Of a stretch of DNA of 64,000 bases, positions 47,308 to 57,128 are shown piece by piece. How positions within the stretch are numbered: the stretch's first letter is position 1; each line of letters begins with the position of its first letter. The stretch is taken from contig NC_063150.1 in NCBI RefSeq assembly GCF_020921035.1, positions 30,241,826 through 30,305,825 of the forward strand, in the 5' to 3' direction. The translations under genes were made by a program, and so were the position numbers. Source of the stretch: Rhodamnia argentea. Its lineage: Eukaryota > Streptophyta > Magnoliopsida > Myrtales > Myrtaceae. The notes under the pieces were generated by a model that was not told where the DNA came from, did not search any database, and saw only the letters and a program-made list of their open reading frames with translations.

Positions 47308-47985
47308 GAGGGTCTGGGGTGGGCTACATTTTGCTACAACTACAACCCCAAGACATCGACCCACATAGATCCCAACAAGCACAAAGATGTTTTTTTGTCT
47401 TTCCAGTTCCTAATCAAGTTCTAGATTTGGCATCCCTCTTTTGTATAACGTATGGTAAATGTAGTAGTTAATTCAATTTGAAGGGATTAGTACTGTGACC
47501 TGTATAATAATTGATGCTTTAAGGCATGACTAAGCGGTAAAGCGAGTCGTATTCTGTGTCTGACTAAACAATAAACATATACATGCAAGTTCTGAAAAAT
47601 TGAGATTCATATCAATTGCGACCATGCCTATTCTCTAAAACTAACGTACGGCATGAAGTGGCTTATAAGAATATTACAAATCGTAGGATGATGTCTCACA
47701 CAATCTTATTTCCACAAGGATTGGCTAGGCTTCACCCGGTTGGATTAATTACTGAGCTAGAGGGGGGCAGCAAAGTTAGCTGGAATGCTCAGTCATATTT
47801 AGTTCCTGATGACAGGTGATTTTGCTAGTTATTATCACCTAATAATCGCAAAGTTCGCAACCTCGCGTGATTGAAATCGACCGTGCTGAAGATTAGCAAT
47901 ACTCAAATCACTAACTTAATGCTGTACATGGTAACTTAAACCTAAGAGCGAGCCATGTGATTATTTAGAATAACCGTTCTTCCTA
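47308..47985. repeat. Cluster repeat, copy 2
   Basis: Aligns with 29945-30625 through GGGTCTGGGGTGGGC, CATGACTAAGCGGTAAAGCG and the TGATTATTTAGAATAACC end. It is the right-most clear piece of this scaffold family, so the duplicated cluster reaches at least this far. Confidence 0.55.
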
Positions 47986-48299
47986 AAATGTCGCTGATTT
48001 CGACTTACGTCGCAAGCGAACGTTCTAATGAAGCGAACCTAACCATCTTGGCGGGATTACAAAGATGGGGGCGACCACATCTCACCCCCTTTCCGCAGCA
48101 CGCACCCGCTTTCCCAAAGGGAACAAAAACGATATCAAATTCAGATTTGAATAACAATAACATAGGCATAATGATCGATTACAAATTTGATTGAAGAAGT
48201 AATACGCCAGACTTTTCAAATCGTGTTTATTAGGATCCCCATTTAAAATTTTTTGCAAATTGATTTTGTAAAATTGGCTTTCACGTACCTTGTATAGGG

Positions 48300-48900
48300 G
48301 GGTTGAAATGTGAACCTAAATCCCACAAGACAAATTATAACTCATGCACACCAAGCTAGGTCGTGAACAAGAGCCGAAAGACGTTCAAGCTCAAAGCTAC
48401 TAGTTCTATGGTACTTTATTCTATTTCTTTCTAGTCTCGAGTGACTGGCTTTCCTTTCGAGCAGACTAAAAAGAGGAGACGTTTTTATTCGGTGCTGCCA
48501 TTTTGTTAACTTAACCTTGTCTTAGTTGGGTCATTTAGGATTTAGTTCGATCGTGCCAAAATTGAATTGAGATATCATTCGAATACGACATGGTTAAAGT
48601 TCATGGAGAATGAACGATCTGAAAAATATTTTTGATTGCTTGAAATAATTGGTCAATGAAATATGTTTCATTATGAAAGACAAGTTACGTCTAAATATTT
48701 TTGAAGACAATAATTTTTTTTTTTTGCTCATTCGATTTTGTGAGTGGTATATGATATTATATCTAGAAAAATATTTTTCAAATCATTCATGAAGCAAACG
48801 CTCTCTAAAACCAGTTTACAAAATTGATTTACTAGGGGAGCGTTTGAATTTTAAAGGGCTTTTGACGGTCTAACATACTGCCTGGTAAAACTAATTCTGT
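48300..48900. repeat. NLR-linked duplicated block 2, partial copy 3
   Basis: Starts GTTGAAATGTGAACCTAAAT, like 24885 and 35833, and ends with the TTTACAAAATTGATTTACTA and GACGGTCTAACATAC marks also found near 36100-36160. A MITE is inserted in its middle. No gene. Confidence 0.5.
48597..48800. repeat. hAT-type MITE, copy 2
   Basis: The left end GAATGAACGATCTGAAAAAT and the inverse of the right end (CATGAATGATTTGAAAAATA) match. An inner GATTGCTTGAAATAATT block is shared with the other copies. It is absent from the matching place at 36020-36100, so it inserted after the block was copied. Confidence 0.55.
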
Positions 48901-48904
48901 AAAT

Positions 48905-49020
48905 CAATGTCAGTGAGTTTGGAATTGCTTAGGAGGAGCCATTCGGGGATTCGAACCTGTCCCCTTGAGGCATTAAACCACTCGAGAGTGAAGTCTTCCG
49001 TCCCTTGTCAATTACTTTTA
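48905..49020 (-). repeat. Possible tRNA-derived SINE remnant
   Basis: The minus strand contains GGTTCGAATCCCC, a good pol III B-box, with GAGTGGTTTAATGCC before it as a weak A-box. No tail or target duplication is clear. It does not fold into a plain tRNA as far as I can tell. Confidence 0.3.
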
Positions 49021-49651
49021 CTAAGTTTGGAGGACAATAGTTTGGAGTCATATGCGTTTTTCAGAGCCAAAAAAGTGGCGGGCCTCTATCAAGGAGCTCC
49101 AAGATTGGAACTTTTGCGCAGTTTCGGTGAAGATTGACTCCGAAAATATCTGGTAAGCTCGAAATCCATCCACTTCCCTGGAAAACGAAACATGCCCCCG
49201 TTTCTCCAGGAATGGTAGATTTGCCACGTTGCCGTCTTCCTCGTAAGATCCATCTGCTTTTTCCCACACCGTCAAAGACTAAATTTGAGAATGATTTCAG
49301 TGGGGTTGAAACTGGATGTCTGAATTTCAAGAAAACAACATGTGAAATTGGTGATTAGGCGTGTTTGCCAATCTCTTTTTCAAATTCATAGTTTCTTCAA
49401 CGTCAGTTCTAATCCTTTTTTTTTAAGCATATATGAGCAAATTGGGAAGCAAACAGAGATTCGCCAATTAAAGAGGGAGGAGAAAGGAAACAGAACGCCG
49501 AACGTAAGAATTAGCAGCTCATCGCAGAAAGTTCGCCCGGCTTCTTTTCCCTGGCTCCCGGGGAAATCTTTCCTTCGGGTTCTCGAGAAAATCACGCAGC
49601 CCCGAGAAAACCCAAAGCTTTGTTTTTTCGGAAAGACGAAGAAAAACAGCG

Positions 49652-52064
49652 ATGCAGAGTCGGAACCAGGGGAATTACCGGAACCCGTGTCTGACGATGC
49701 ACCAGCCATGGGCTTCTTTGCTCGTGTACGGGATCAAGCGCATCGAGGGCAGGTCTTGGCCTGCCCCAATTCGAGGTTTGATTATGGGACCCTTCTTCAT
49801 ACTTCTAATTTCGCGCCGAATTTCCAAACGTTTTTAATTTTTTTTGCTGTTACATGGTCTGAAACGAGAAAGGAGTGGATTTGTTCATGGAGCCCTTTGA
49901 GCTAGTAATTTTGATCTGTTCATGTTGTTCCCCTATCTGGGTTCTTGAAATTTTCAGTGATTGTTTAGTTTTCTTTTACCAAGTTCTTTAGTGGATTGTG
50001 GAGTTCGAAGGATGAAGTGAATGGTGAGAGAACTTGCAGAGACTGGAAGGGAGAAAAGGTTGAACATTGTTCACTCATAGAACTTGAGAAAGATAGAAGG
50101 GCCTACTGTTCGGCGCAAAATCGGTGTTTGACTTTGGTTGACCAGTTTGTGCGGGCCACTGATGTTTTCATGCTTCAGAAGTTTATAGAGAACTGCCTAA
50201 TTGGTTTGCCGAGAAATAACAGCAAGAACAAATTGAAAACCAATATGTGAACTGACACAAACGAGGTTGTGTGTTTTTTGAAAATGTTTGAACACACAGG
50301 TTTTTATCACAAGCAAGTGCACATCAACTGTGTTAGAAGTTGATAAGTGGTGACTTATTGTTGCTGAAAGTTCGTGTAACTGAGAATGGAATGATGTGGC
50401 ACAAATTTAATACGTAGCACCTACAGTTCGGGGCAGTGAAAGATATGAAGTACAAACGTCTCGCGCATGCATCGAGATAGCCTTGAGAAAGTTAGAATGT
50501 TACTCTCAGCTCATATAAACAATTCTTTGTTAACAACATTATGTTAAACTTTGAGTATGGAAGTTCAAAAAGTCTGTGTGCAAAGCTGGGATCTAGCGAG
50601 TACTGTCGACGTCTTGTTGAAGAAGTTTTGAATATGCTTTTCCCTTTCCCTTTCCTTTTCCTTTTCAAGGATCTCTGACTGTATAGCACATCCTTTGTGA
50701 AGGCCGCCTTTGGATCCACGCTGCTGGCAAAGTTCCAGACGAATCCACAATCAAAGCCATGGAGGAGTTCTATAGGGAGATTTATGCAGTTAATGGGATT
50801 ACTGAAATTAAGTTCCCTGAGCACTATCCTGTCTCAAGACTACTAGGTATTCAAAGGGGGAGCTATCCATGCTACAATTAGCATACTCGAACATTTTTCT
50901 TTAAAGTGCATTTAAGCCTCTTATTTTGAAGTTCTTGAAAATTCAAATCATCTATCGATGGATTTCTCAAATGAATAGCAGTTTTATGTATGTCTTGATA
51001 GAAAAAAGTGTGGATATATGGATGCTTTTATCACTCCATCTCACCCGCATGAATTTCTGTTTCATCTAAGCTCTTTGTTGGACAAAGTTTCTAACAGTAG
51101 ATTCTGCGTCATAGAACTGGTGTTCATCTTTTTCCAAATGTATTGACAATTGTAATTTTTTTGGCTGTGAAAAGGGTGTGTCGAAGTGGTTGGCTGTGTC
51201 CGAGGTGAAGAACTAGCCCGCTGGGATGGGGTGCCTGAAGGGGTGGGAGACACCGATCCTTCGCTTGCTTTGTTTCCTGATTACCTATCTGATTTCACAA
51301 ATAAAGTTGAACATGGAAACATTTGTAATTGCAGGTAAGGCTGGAAGCGCTAACAGATTTTTGCTGGCTCTGTGAACAACCACAGGTGTGTAAATCTGCC
51401 TTACACGCAATCGGCAATGTTCTCACATACTTTTGTTCAGCATTTATGTACTTCCTACACTGATTTAACTTTGTTGATATACATTTAAGTAATACAGAAA
51501 TTAGTCATTCCATTTGAGATGCGAGGGTACCAGAAGATTTACAACTTGGAAAAGAAGGTAAAGGATTTGGCTACATAAATTGTCTTCTCATGTATGAGAT
51601 TGCACATATGCTGACAAAAAAACAACTTTTCACAGATATATGAAGCTGCAGCCAGAGGACTTATTAAAGTGGAAAGTCCACTGCCTGTAAAGTTTCCGCT
51701 TCCAAATCCACGTGATCATTTTTCGTTGAAGCCAGGTTCCCTGTTACTACATGCGTCTGAATCTAAACAAAGTGTACCTGGCAAATCATCGAGTCTCAGT
51801 GCCGCCATAGCTGGGGCACGAGCTGCTGCCACTCAGTTTTCAAAGAACCAAAATCACAGTACATCTTTATCACCGAGAACAAGTGCGTTGAATATCGACA
51901 CCTTGCGGAAGGTTGAGACGGCACCATCTGATTTGGAAGAAGTTTCAGATGACAGTATTCCTAGGGATAATGAGAAAGAGTTTAGCGGCTACAATCAAAC
52001 TTTAACAAGAGAGCGGAAGCAGCAGGCGGGGCCTTCTTCAAAGGTGCGGCGATTCTCCTTCTAA
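49652..52064 (+). CDS. ASCH-domain protein, six coding exons
   Basis: Predicted RNA-binding ASCH-domain protein, 291 residues. Exons from splice signals and continuous reading: 49652-49775, 50703-50846, 51175-51242, 51335-51385, 51498-51557 and 51636-52064, each intron GT...AG. The ASCH hallmark is at residues 16-36 (MHQPWASLLVYGIKRIEGRS, then W), continuing into GRLWIHAAGK, FPEHYP and LLGCVEVVG. The domain ends near residue 150. The C-terminal 140 residues are Ser/Lys-rich and look disordered, ending RRFSF. Animal ASC-1/TRIP4 has the same domain after a zinc finger; no zinc finger is seen here. ASCH domains are thought to bind RNA. The start is the first ATG in frame. The 5' UTR is not defined. 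Confidence 0.82.
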
Positions 52065-52277
52065 ACTATTGGTACTTCCTTCTTATAAGAATTGCTAGTT
52101 TTCCATTTAGGCAGTTACTTCGAGTGGGCAATGTAGTTATTTCACAAAGGTAATGAGAAGATAGTTGACGTTTATAGGTTTGCTGCAAAATTATATAGGG
52201 GCTATGGCCATTCACACTCTGATTTTAGTGAAACCAGGACTAGCTACGAGCTTACTGATTAAATGTTGATTACAGGT

Positions 52278-52510
52278 GCAATTGTTTTGCAGAAAATGAA
52301 TGATTTGGAAAACATTTTTCTAACCATAATTGTTTGTATTGCTTACAAAAATGAATGAATGAAAAAAAAATTCATCATCCAGGAAAATAGTTAGATATAA
52401 CTTCTTATTGATAATGAATTAATTTTAGTTGACTAATTATTTCAAGCAATACAAGTGATTATTTTTAGGAAAACGTTTTTCAAATCTTTCATTTTTTGCG
52501 AAACAAACAG
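52278..52510. repeat. hAT-type MITE, copy 3
   Basis: The left end TTTTGCAGAAAATGAATGAT and the inverse of the right end (GTTTCGCAAAAAATGAAAGA) are imperfect inverted repeats, and an ATTGCTTACAAA block lies inside. Just downstream of the ASCH gene. No coding. Confidence 0.55.
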
Positions 52511-53329
52511 AGCCTACAATTTGGTCATGAGATAAGCCTGAGAGAGTAAGTCACAGCTGAGGCCGGTCAGAAGGATCTCATATTCGTTCTTGGTGCATGA
52601 CTGTTGAATTGGGTTCCTGCTTTTGACGTTCATGGAGTGCATCAAACCAATTTTCAACTCCCTTGCTTTCTGTTATGAATCAACCATTTCTGCTGATTTA
52701 CAGTCTTTTACTTTCTAGATTTTTGCTGAAGCTGTACGGGCATTGAAGTCTCCATGAACATACTGTTCATATTATTCCTAGTGTGTGCTCAAGGTTGAAC
52801 TTCTGGATGCGGAGAACAAATGTGCATTGACACATGGTTTCGTGGGGATTCGAATACATCTTTTCGGGAAGTCATATAATAAGACTCGGATGCCCTCATG
52901 TAAGGCCGCCTCTTTGTTCAATAATCATGTACAGGTCGTCATTTTATCGACCGAGCTTGGTGTATGATAAGTGTTTTTATAGGTGATACTGACAATTGCT
53001 TCCTTGGTTGTACAATAGTGTACTAATAACCGTGTGATCGTGGTGATGGATTTCATATTCCTTCTTCGAACTCGTTTTAGATTTTATCTCGAGATGTTCC
53101 TTTTTACACTTGACTTGCTCATAAGTATGTCTTAGCATGAACATCATGGATGCCATACAGTAATTGTATGTGTCAGTCAATTACGTCTATGCAGTAATAG
53201 ATTGGATTACAAAACTAGTACACAAAATGACTTTTTACAATCTATTATTGCGGGCTTATGAACAAGTCACTTTTTTCATACCATTTTATGGTCTGTTGCA
53301 TCATTTTTTTTTTAATCAGTCTTCCGACA
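52511..53329. other. Intergenic, no gene seen
   Basis: No recognisable gene. It may include more 3' UTR of the ASCH gene at its left side. Confidence 0.35.
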
Positions 53330-53580
53330 CTTAGAACCTGTTTGGTAATAGATTCTGTTTCCGAGAATAATCTCTGAACAGAAATATTTTTTTTTTTTAA
53401 TTCTGTTTTCAGGAACGGAGAAGTGGATTTTTTTTTTCGCTTCTTGTTTCTGTTTCAAATCTGTTCTTTGGCACTGGTTTATTTTTGGGAATAGAAAAAT
53501 TAAACGGCATTATCAAATAGATTTCTGTACTTTCTGTTTTGGAGATAAAAGAACAGGAATTAGAGAAACGGGAATCATAC
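53330..53580. repeat. Possible hAT-type MITE (CCTGTTTGGTAA family)
   Basis: Starts with GAACCTGTTTGGTAATAGAT, a common plant hAT-MITE end, and has repeated TTCTGTTT / GAACAGGAA motifs on both strands. The right border is uncertain. Confidence 0.35.
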
Positions 53581-53805
53581 GATATAGGCCCTTGGCATTA
53601 CGACTGCTTCTATGGGTTGACCGAGCAACAACGTGATAATCCAAAGGTAGACGGGGTCAGAATTCCTGGTCTATGTGCATTTTAAAGCGTTTACATCTGC
53701 CAGCTGGCTCCGAAACACACGTTGACAATTTTGCCTCAAAGGCCTTGACCAGCTGCAGATTTGGTTCCCATCTGGTCCAGTCTTTCTTCAGACCAGCCAC
53801 GCTTC

Positions 53806-53813
53806 TATAAAAA
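53806..53813 (+). promoter_or_regulatory. TATA box of peptide gene 1
   Basis: TATAAAAA lies 49 bases before the start codon at 53862, a usual distance for a short 5' UTR. Confidence 0.65.
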
Positions 53814-53861
53814 CAGCATCATCTGTCTTACCAGTTAAACAAACTTAGGATCCACGAAAAA

Positions 53862-54116
53862 ATGGGTCTCCTCTCAAAGTTGCTTGCTTTCATCTTGATC
53901 CACCAATTGCTTGTATCGGCGGTCTTATCGGATGGTTCGATTCGCTCACACCATCTTCCTCATGGGTTGAGGGTGTTGCCTATTAGGGTCACAAGAAGGT
54001 CTCCTCCACCACCTCCTAAGGTGAATGCTCCTATGCATTTCAAAAGTCCTCCTCCTAGACCGATGGGTCCGCCACCACCTCTGCTGCCCCCTCCGCCACC
54101 GCCACCATGCAGCTAG
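53862..54116 (+). CDS. Small secreted proline-rich peptide 1
   Basis: An 84-residue protein. Residues 1-23 form a signal peptide (basic start, then LLAFILIHQLLVSAVLS). The mature part has a basic linker with RVTRRSPPPPPKVN, then a Pro-rich tail with SPPPP and PPPPP runs, ending PCS. Runs of Ser-Pro-Pro suggest hydroxyproline glycosylation and an apoplastic place. A TATA box before it and AATAAA about 135 bases after the stop support a real short transcript. A paralogue follows about 580 bases downstream. I cannot assign it to a named family. It could be a cell-wall extensin-like mini-protein or a precursor of a secreted signal peptide. Confidence 0.8.
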   Translation: MGLLSKLLAFILIHQLLVSAVLSDGSIRSHHLPHGLRVLPIRVTRRSPPPPPKVNAPMHFKSPPPRPMGPPPPLLPPPPPPPCS

Positions 54117-54250
54117 TCAGATTGATGCCGATCGCTGGACCGATCCCTGCAATTTTTCCTCATACTTGCTGTAGATGTTTGTGACTTGATTTCCAGATTG
54201 TTTGGTTTCTATAGTGATTCGTGTATATGAATGTAAGAGAACATTAGACG

Positions 54251-54256
54251 AATAAA
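54251..54256 (+). terminator. Polyadenylation signal of peptide gene 1
   Basis: AATAAA about 135 bases after the stop codon at 54116. Confidence 0.45.
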
Positions 54257-54640
54257 AAGGGCTGAATACAGCAGTTCACTGCCTTGTCATTCTTCGAATT
54301 AAATACGATCCCGACATACGTGCATCTGCTTAAATTTTCGGGTACGAAGTTGTTGAAGATATACACAGTATTTTAATCGAGAACCTCTTCAATTGCAGAG
54401 CCAAACAAGATCCAAGACCAATTGCGGGTCTAAGATCCTGCATTTGTTTTCTTTTCCCCTTTTGCTGCTGAGCCTTTTGGGTTGTATCTAATTCAGGTTT
54501 GATCGATTGGTCCTCCCAAGTGACCCCCAAGAAATCTGCCAGAGGAGCATTAACTTAACTTTTTCAGAACAGTAGGTTCGTACTGAGATTGACATGCAAG
54601 ACTAGATTAAAGAATGACTGGGCACATTCCTCCCATGGGC

Positions 54641-54650
54641 TATTTAAAAC
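54641..54650 (+). promoter_or_regulatory. TATA-like box of peptide gene 2
   Basis: TATTTAAAAC lies about 50 bases before the start codon at 54699, the same spacing as in peptide gene 1. The following leader (CTGCATCTGCC) also resembles that of gene 1. Confidence 0.55.
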
Positions 54651-54698
54651 AGCAATGAATGCTGCTGCATCTGCCTTCATCTAACAGATCCCAACACC

Positions 54699-54929
54699 AT
54701 GATCGCCATTCCAAAGCCTCTTGCTCTCATCCTGATACTCCAGTTGCTCGTATCTGCAGCTTCATCCGGTGATGGTTCGACGGATCATCATAAGTTGAAT
54801 GTGGTGTTGCCAGACCGGGTCACCAGAAGATCTCCTCCACCACCTCCCAAGGTAAATGGCCCTGTCCAGTTCATAAAGCCTCGTACTCCACCAATCGGCC
54901 CACCTCCGCCTCCATCGCCGTGCAGCTAG
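54699..54929 (+). CDS. Small secreted proline-rich peptide 2
   Basis: A 76-residue tandem paralogue of peptide 1. A signal peptide (MIAIPKPLALILILQLLVSA) is followed by a linker with RVTRRSPPPPPKVNGP and a Pro-rich tail ending PSPCS. The stretch from RVTRRS to KVN is the same in both genes, while the rest differs, so this is the part most likely under constraint. The TRR pair just before it could be a processing site. The function is not known to me. Confidence 0.8.
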   Translation: MIAIPKPLALILILQLLVSAASSGDGSTDHHKLNVVLPDRVTRRSPPPPPKVNGPVQFIKPRTPPIGPPPPPSPCS

Positions 54930-55715
54930 TGATGCCACCCACATCACATTCTTGATTCCTGCTTTCTTTTTCCCCTCAGGCTTTATGTTCCTGAACGTAT
55001 GAAAATCTTTGAGGGGCCAAAAGCGGAACGAAGAGAAAAAATGTTAGTGCGATGTTAACCTTGTAGTTCTGCAATTTCTTCTGCTTTTTCTCTCATTCGT
55101 CTCAAGATTTTGATTTGAGTCATTTTTATTAACTGTCTGGACACCTGTGGATTATGTTAAAAGCTTCATACTTCAGAGGACGAATAGGACTTTTATCTCA
55201 ACTATCCGACTTGCCCAAATTTTTCTTTTGCTCGCAAAGCTACGCCGATTTGCCCTTCGGATAAGGCGCCACCGAGCCGGACACATGTGGACACCGACGC
55301 GATGCCCGTGAAATGAACTCTTTCCAAATTAAAACACCAGTTGGCCTTTTACCCCAATATTAAGACAGCATCAAGAACCAGAGGATTGATGAATTTCCAA
55401 AGATGTTATTACATGTCGAATTTCATACGTGTGTGTAAAAGAGGCATACCCACCTCCTGATGAATAAAGGGAAAATACTGAAGTACTACAGGGATGATCT
55501 GCCAAATGAGTCTCTCACATTTAAGACAAGAACAGAGGAAACATCAAAAGAGGATCCTCCCTCCCAGTATCCAAAATGGGGCAATTTATAAGAACCCCCA
55601 CTTCAACCTGAAAAGTTCATGTTCCACCAGAGTCTCAAACCGAACTGAGTTGTAATCTTGATCCGTGTCAACATTTGTAGATCAACAAAACTTCTCATGT
55701 TCATGTTGTTGCACT
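54930..55715. other. Intergenic, 3' flanks of peptide gene 2 and RAF1
   Basis: No gene seen. The right part should hold the 3' UTR of the minus-strand RAF1 gene. Confidence 0.4.
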
Positions 55716-57080
55716 TCACTCCCAATCGTCATCACTCAATCGATCCTCAATCTCTTCTTTTGGTGGCCTCACCACCAGCACCACCGTCCCTAGACTCTCC
55801 TCCACCCCCATTTCCTTCAATCTCCGCCCTCGCTCCACCTTCAACCCGTAGCCACCCCCGGCATCATCGGCATCCACCGCCACCATATAGAAGCCTTCGT
55901 CCTCGACCACCTCTTTCCTCCCCCTGTCGGCCACGACCAAGATGGCCTCCTCCTTGTACCACCTATTCACCTTCCACGGCAGCGCCCTTGCGTCCGGGAA
56001 TGCCACCACTACCCCTCCGCTGGACAATCCCAACACCGGCTCCCACCCCGGCAAAACCACCCACCTCGCCCACCCTTTATCCGCCACCACCAACCCGAAC
56101 TCCCCTTCGCTCTTGCACTGCCACGGAGCCTCCAAGACCTCTCTTTCCCTCTCCTCCACCCGACAGACCGGTAACACTGCCACCGAGCTCGCCTGCGCCA
56201 CCTCCCCCATCTTCAGCCTCACCACTGGTACCCGAACCCCATCCTGCACTTGCCCTTCTTTTCCATTTCCTTCTCCACCTTTCCATTCCAATTCTTCCAA
56301 TATCGCGCCTTTTGCTTTCTCCGTCTCTGCCACGCTCATCGCCTGCTCCAATGCCGCCGTCCTCTGCTCCGACGGGTTCCTGTGCTCTCTACTTTTCCTA
56401 TAATACATGAAAGACAAGCAGTCTCCGGGCGATTTATACTCGAACTTCTCCCACCCCTTATCCCCGCGCCGCCGAGGAAAATCCTTCATGGCGCGGGCGA
56501 GATCCTGCGCGCCCCTCGCGTCGAACTTATTCCTAACTATGAATTCCGCCGCAGCAGACCGCTCTGCGGCACTCAAGAGCCGGATTTCATATAGGAGCTC
56601 GGCGCCGCCCATATCGAAGGCGGCGACAACATCTGGGTCTGTCTTCGATTGGATTAAGGAGTCCCTGACCTTGGCGGCGACGACGAGGCGGTTCTGCTCG
56701 ACGCCGGAGATGCCAGTGACCTCCTCGAGGGAGGGAGGGGTGAAGCCTTCCTGGAAGAGGGAAGGGATGAGGGGAGCGTATTCGAACCAAGGGCCGAGGC
56801 GGTTGGCGAGGATGTCGAGGCGGCCAGCGATGTCGAGGGAGCGGAATTGGGAGGGAAGCGGGGAGGGGGGAGGGCGGAAGGGCTGGTAGACCCGCTGCTG
56901 CTGCGGTGGAGGGTTGAGGCTGGCGGAGATGGGCCTTGGGCCGGCTGAGTGGTGTTGGTGGTGGTGGTGGGGGTGGTGGAGGGAAGGGGAAGTGAGGGGT
57001 TTGAGGATGGTGGTGGTGGTGGGATTGAAGAATTGGTGGTGGTGGGCGTGGGTGGTGTTGATGAGGGTTAAAGAGAGCAT
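55716..57080 (-). CDS. RAF1: Rubisco accumulation factor 1, chloroplastic
   Basis: Chaperone that helps assemble the Rubisco large subunit in the chloroplast stroma. Recognised from its full length: YQPFRPPPSPLPSQFRSLD, then FEYAPLIPSLFQEGFTPP, GGAELLYEIRLLS, KGWEKFEYKSPGDCLSF, RIPVVRLKFGEVA-like (here RVPVVRLKMGEVA), RWVVLPGW and a closing TVVLVVRPP. Intronless, as in Arabidopsis. The frame opens at 57128 (470 residues), but I prefer the second ATG at 57080 (454 residues, MLSLTLIN), which matches the known protein's start in style. The N-terminal transit peptide is unusually His- and Pro-rich (LHHPHHHHQHH). The acidic end (DRLSDDDWE) fits the family. Confidence 0.93.
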   Translation of the reverse strand: MLSLTLINTTHAHHHQFFNPTTTTILKPLTSPSLHHPHHHHQHHSAGPRPISASLNPPPQQQRVYQPFRPPPSPLPSQFRSLDIAGRLDILANRLGPWFEYAPLIPSLFQEGFTPPSLEEVTGISGVEQNRLVVAAKVRDSLIQSKTDPDVVAAFDMGGAELLYEIRLLSAAERSAAAEFIVRNKFDARGAQDLARAMKDFPRRRGDKGWEKFEYKSPGDCLSFMYYRKSREHRNPSEQRTAALEQAMSVAETEKAKGAILEELEWKGGEGNGKEGQVQDGVRVPVVRLKMGEVAQASSVAVLPVCRVEEREREVLEAPWQCKSEGEFGLVVADKGWARWVVLPGWEPVLGLSSGGVVVAFPDARALPWKVNRWYKEEAILVVADRGRKEVVEDEGFYMVAVDADDAGGGYGLKVERGRRLKEMGVEESLGTVVLVVRPPKEEIEDRLSDDDWE

Positions 57081-57128
57081 GGTGGCGGTGGCGGTGGCGG
57101 TGGTGCGGTGAGAGTGGAGGGGGTTCAC

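Noticed and set aside
49342-49905. A 187-codon frame across the ASCH gene start
   Set aside because: It is in another register from the spliced ASCH gene, which has a clear domain and clean splice sites. Most of the frame is 5' leader and intron.
55658-56410. A 250-codon Pro/Ser-rich plus-strand frame
   Set aside because: It is antisense to the RAF1 coding sequence, whose GC-rich codons keep the other strand open.
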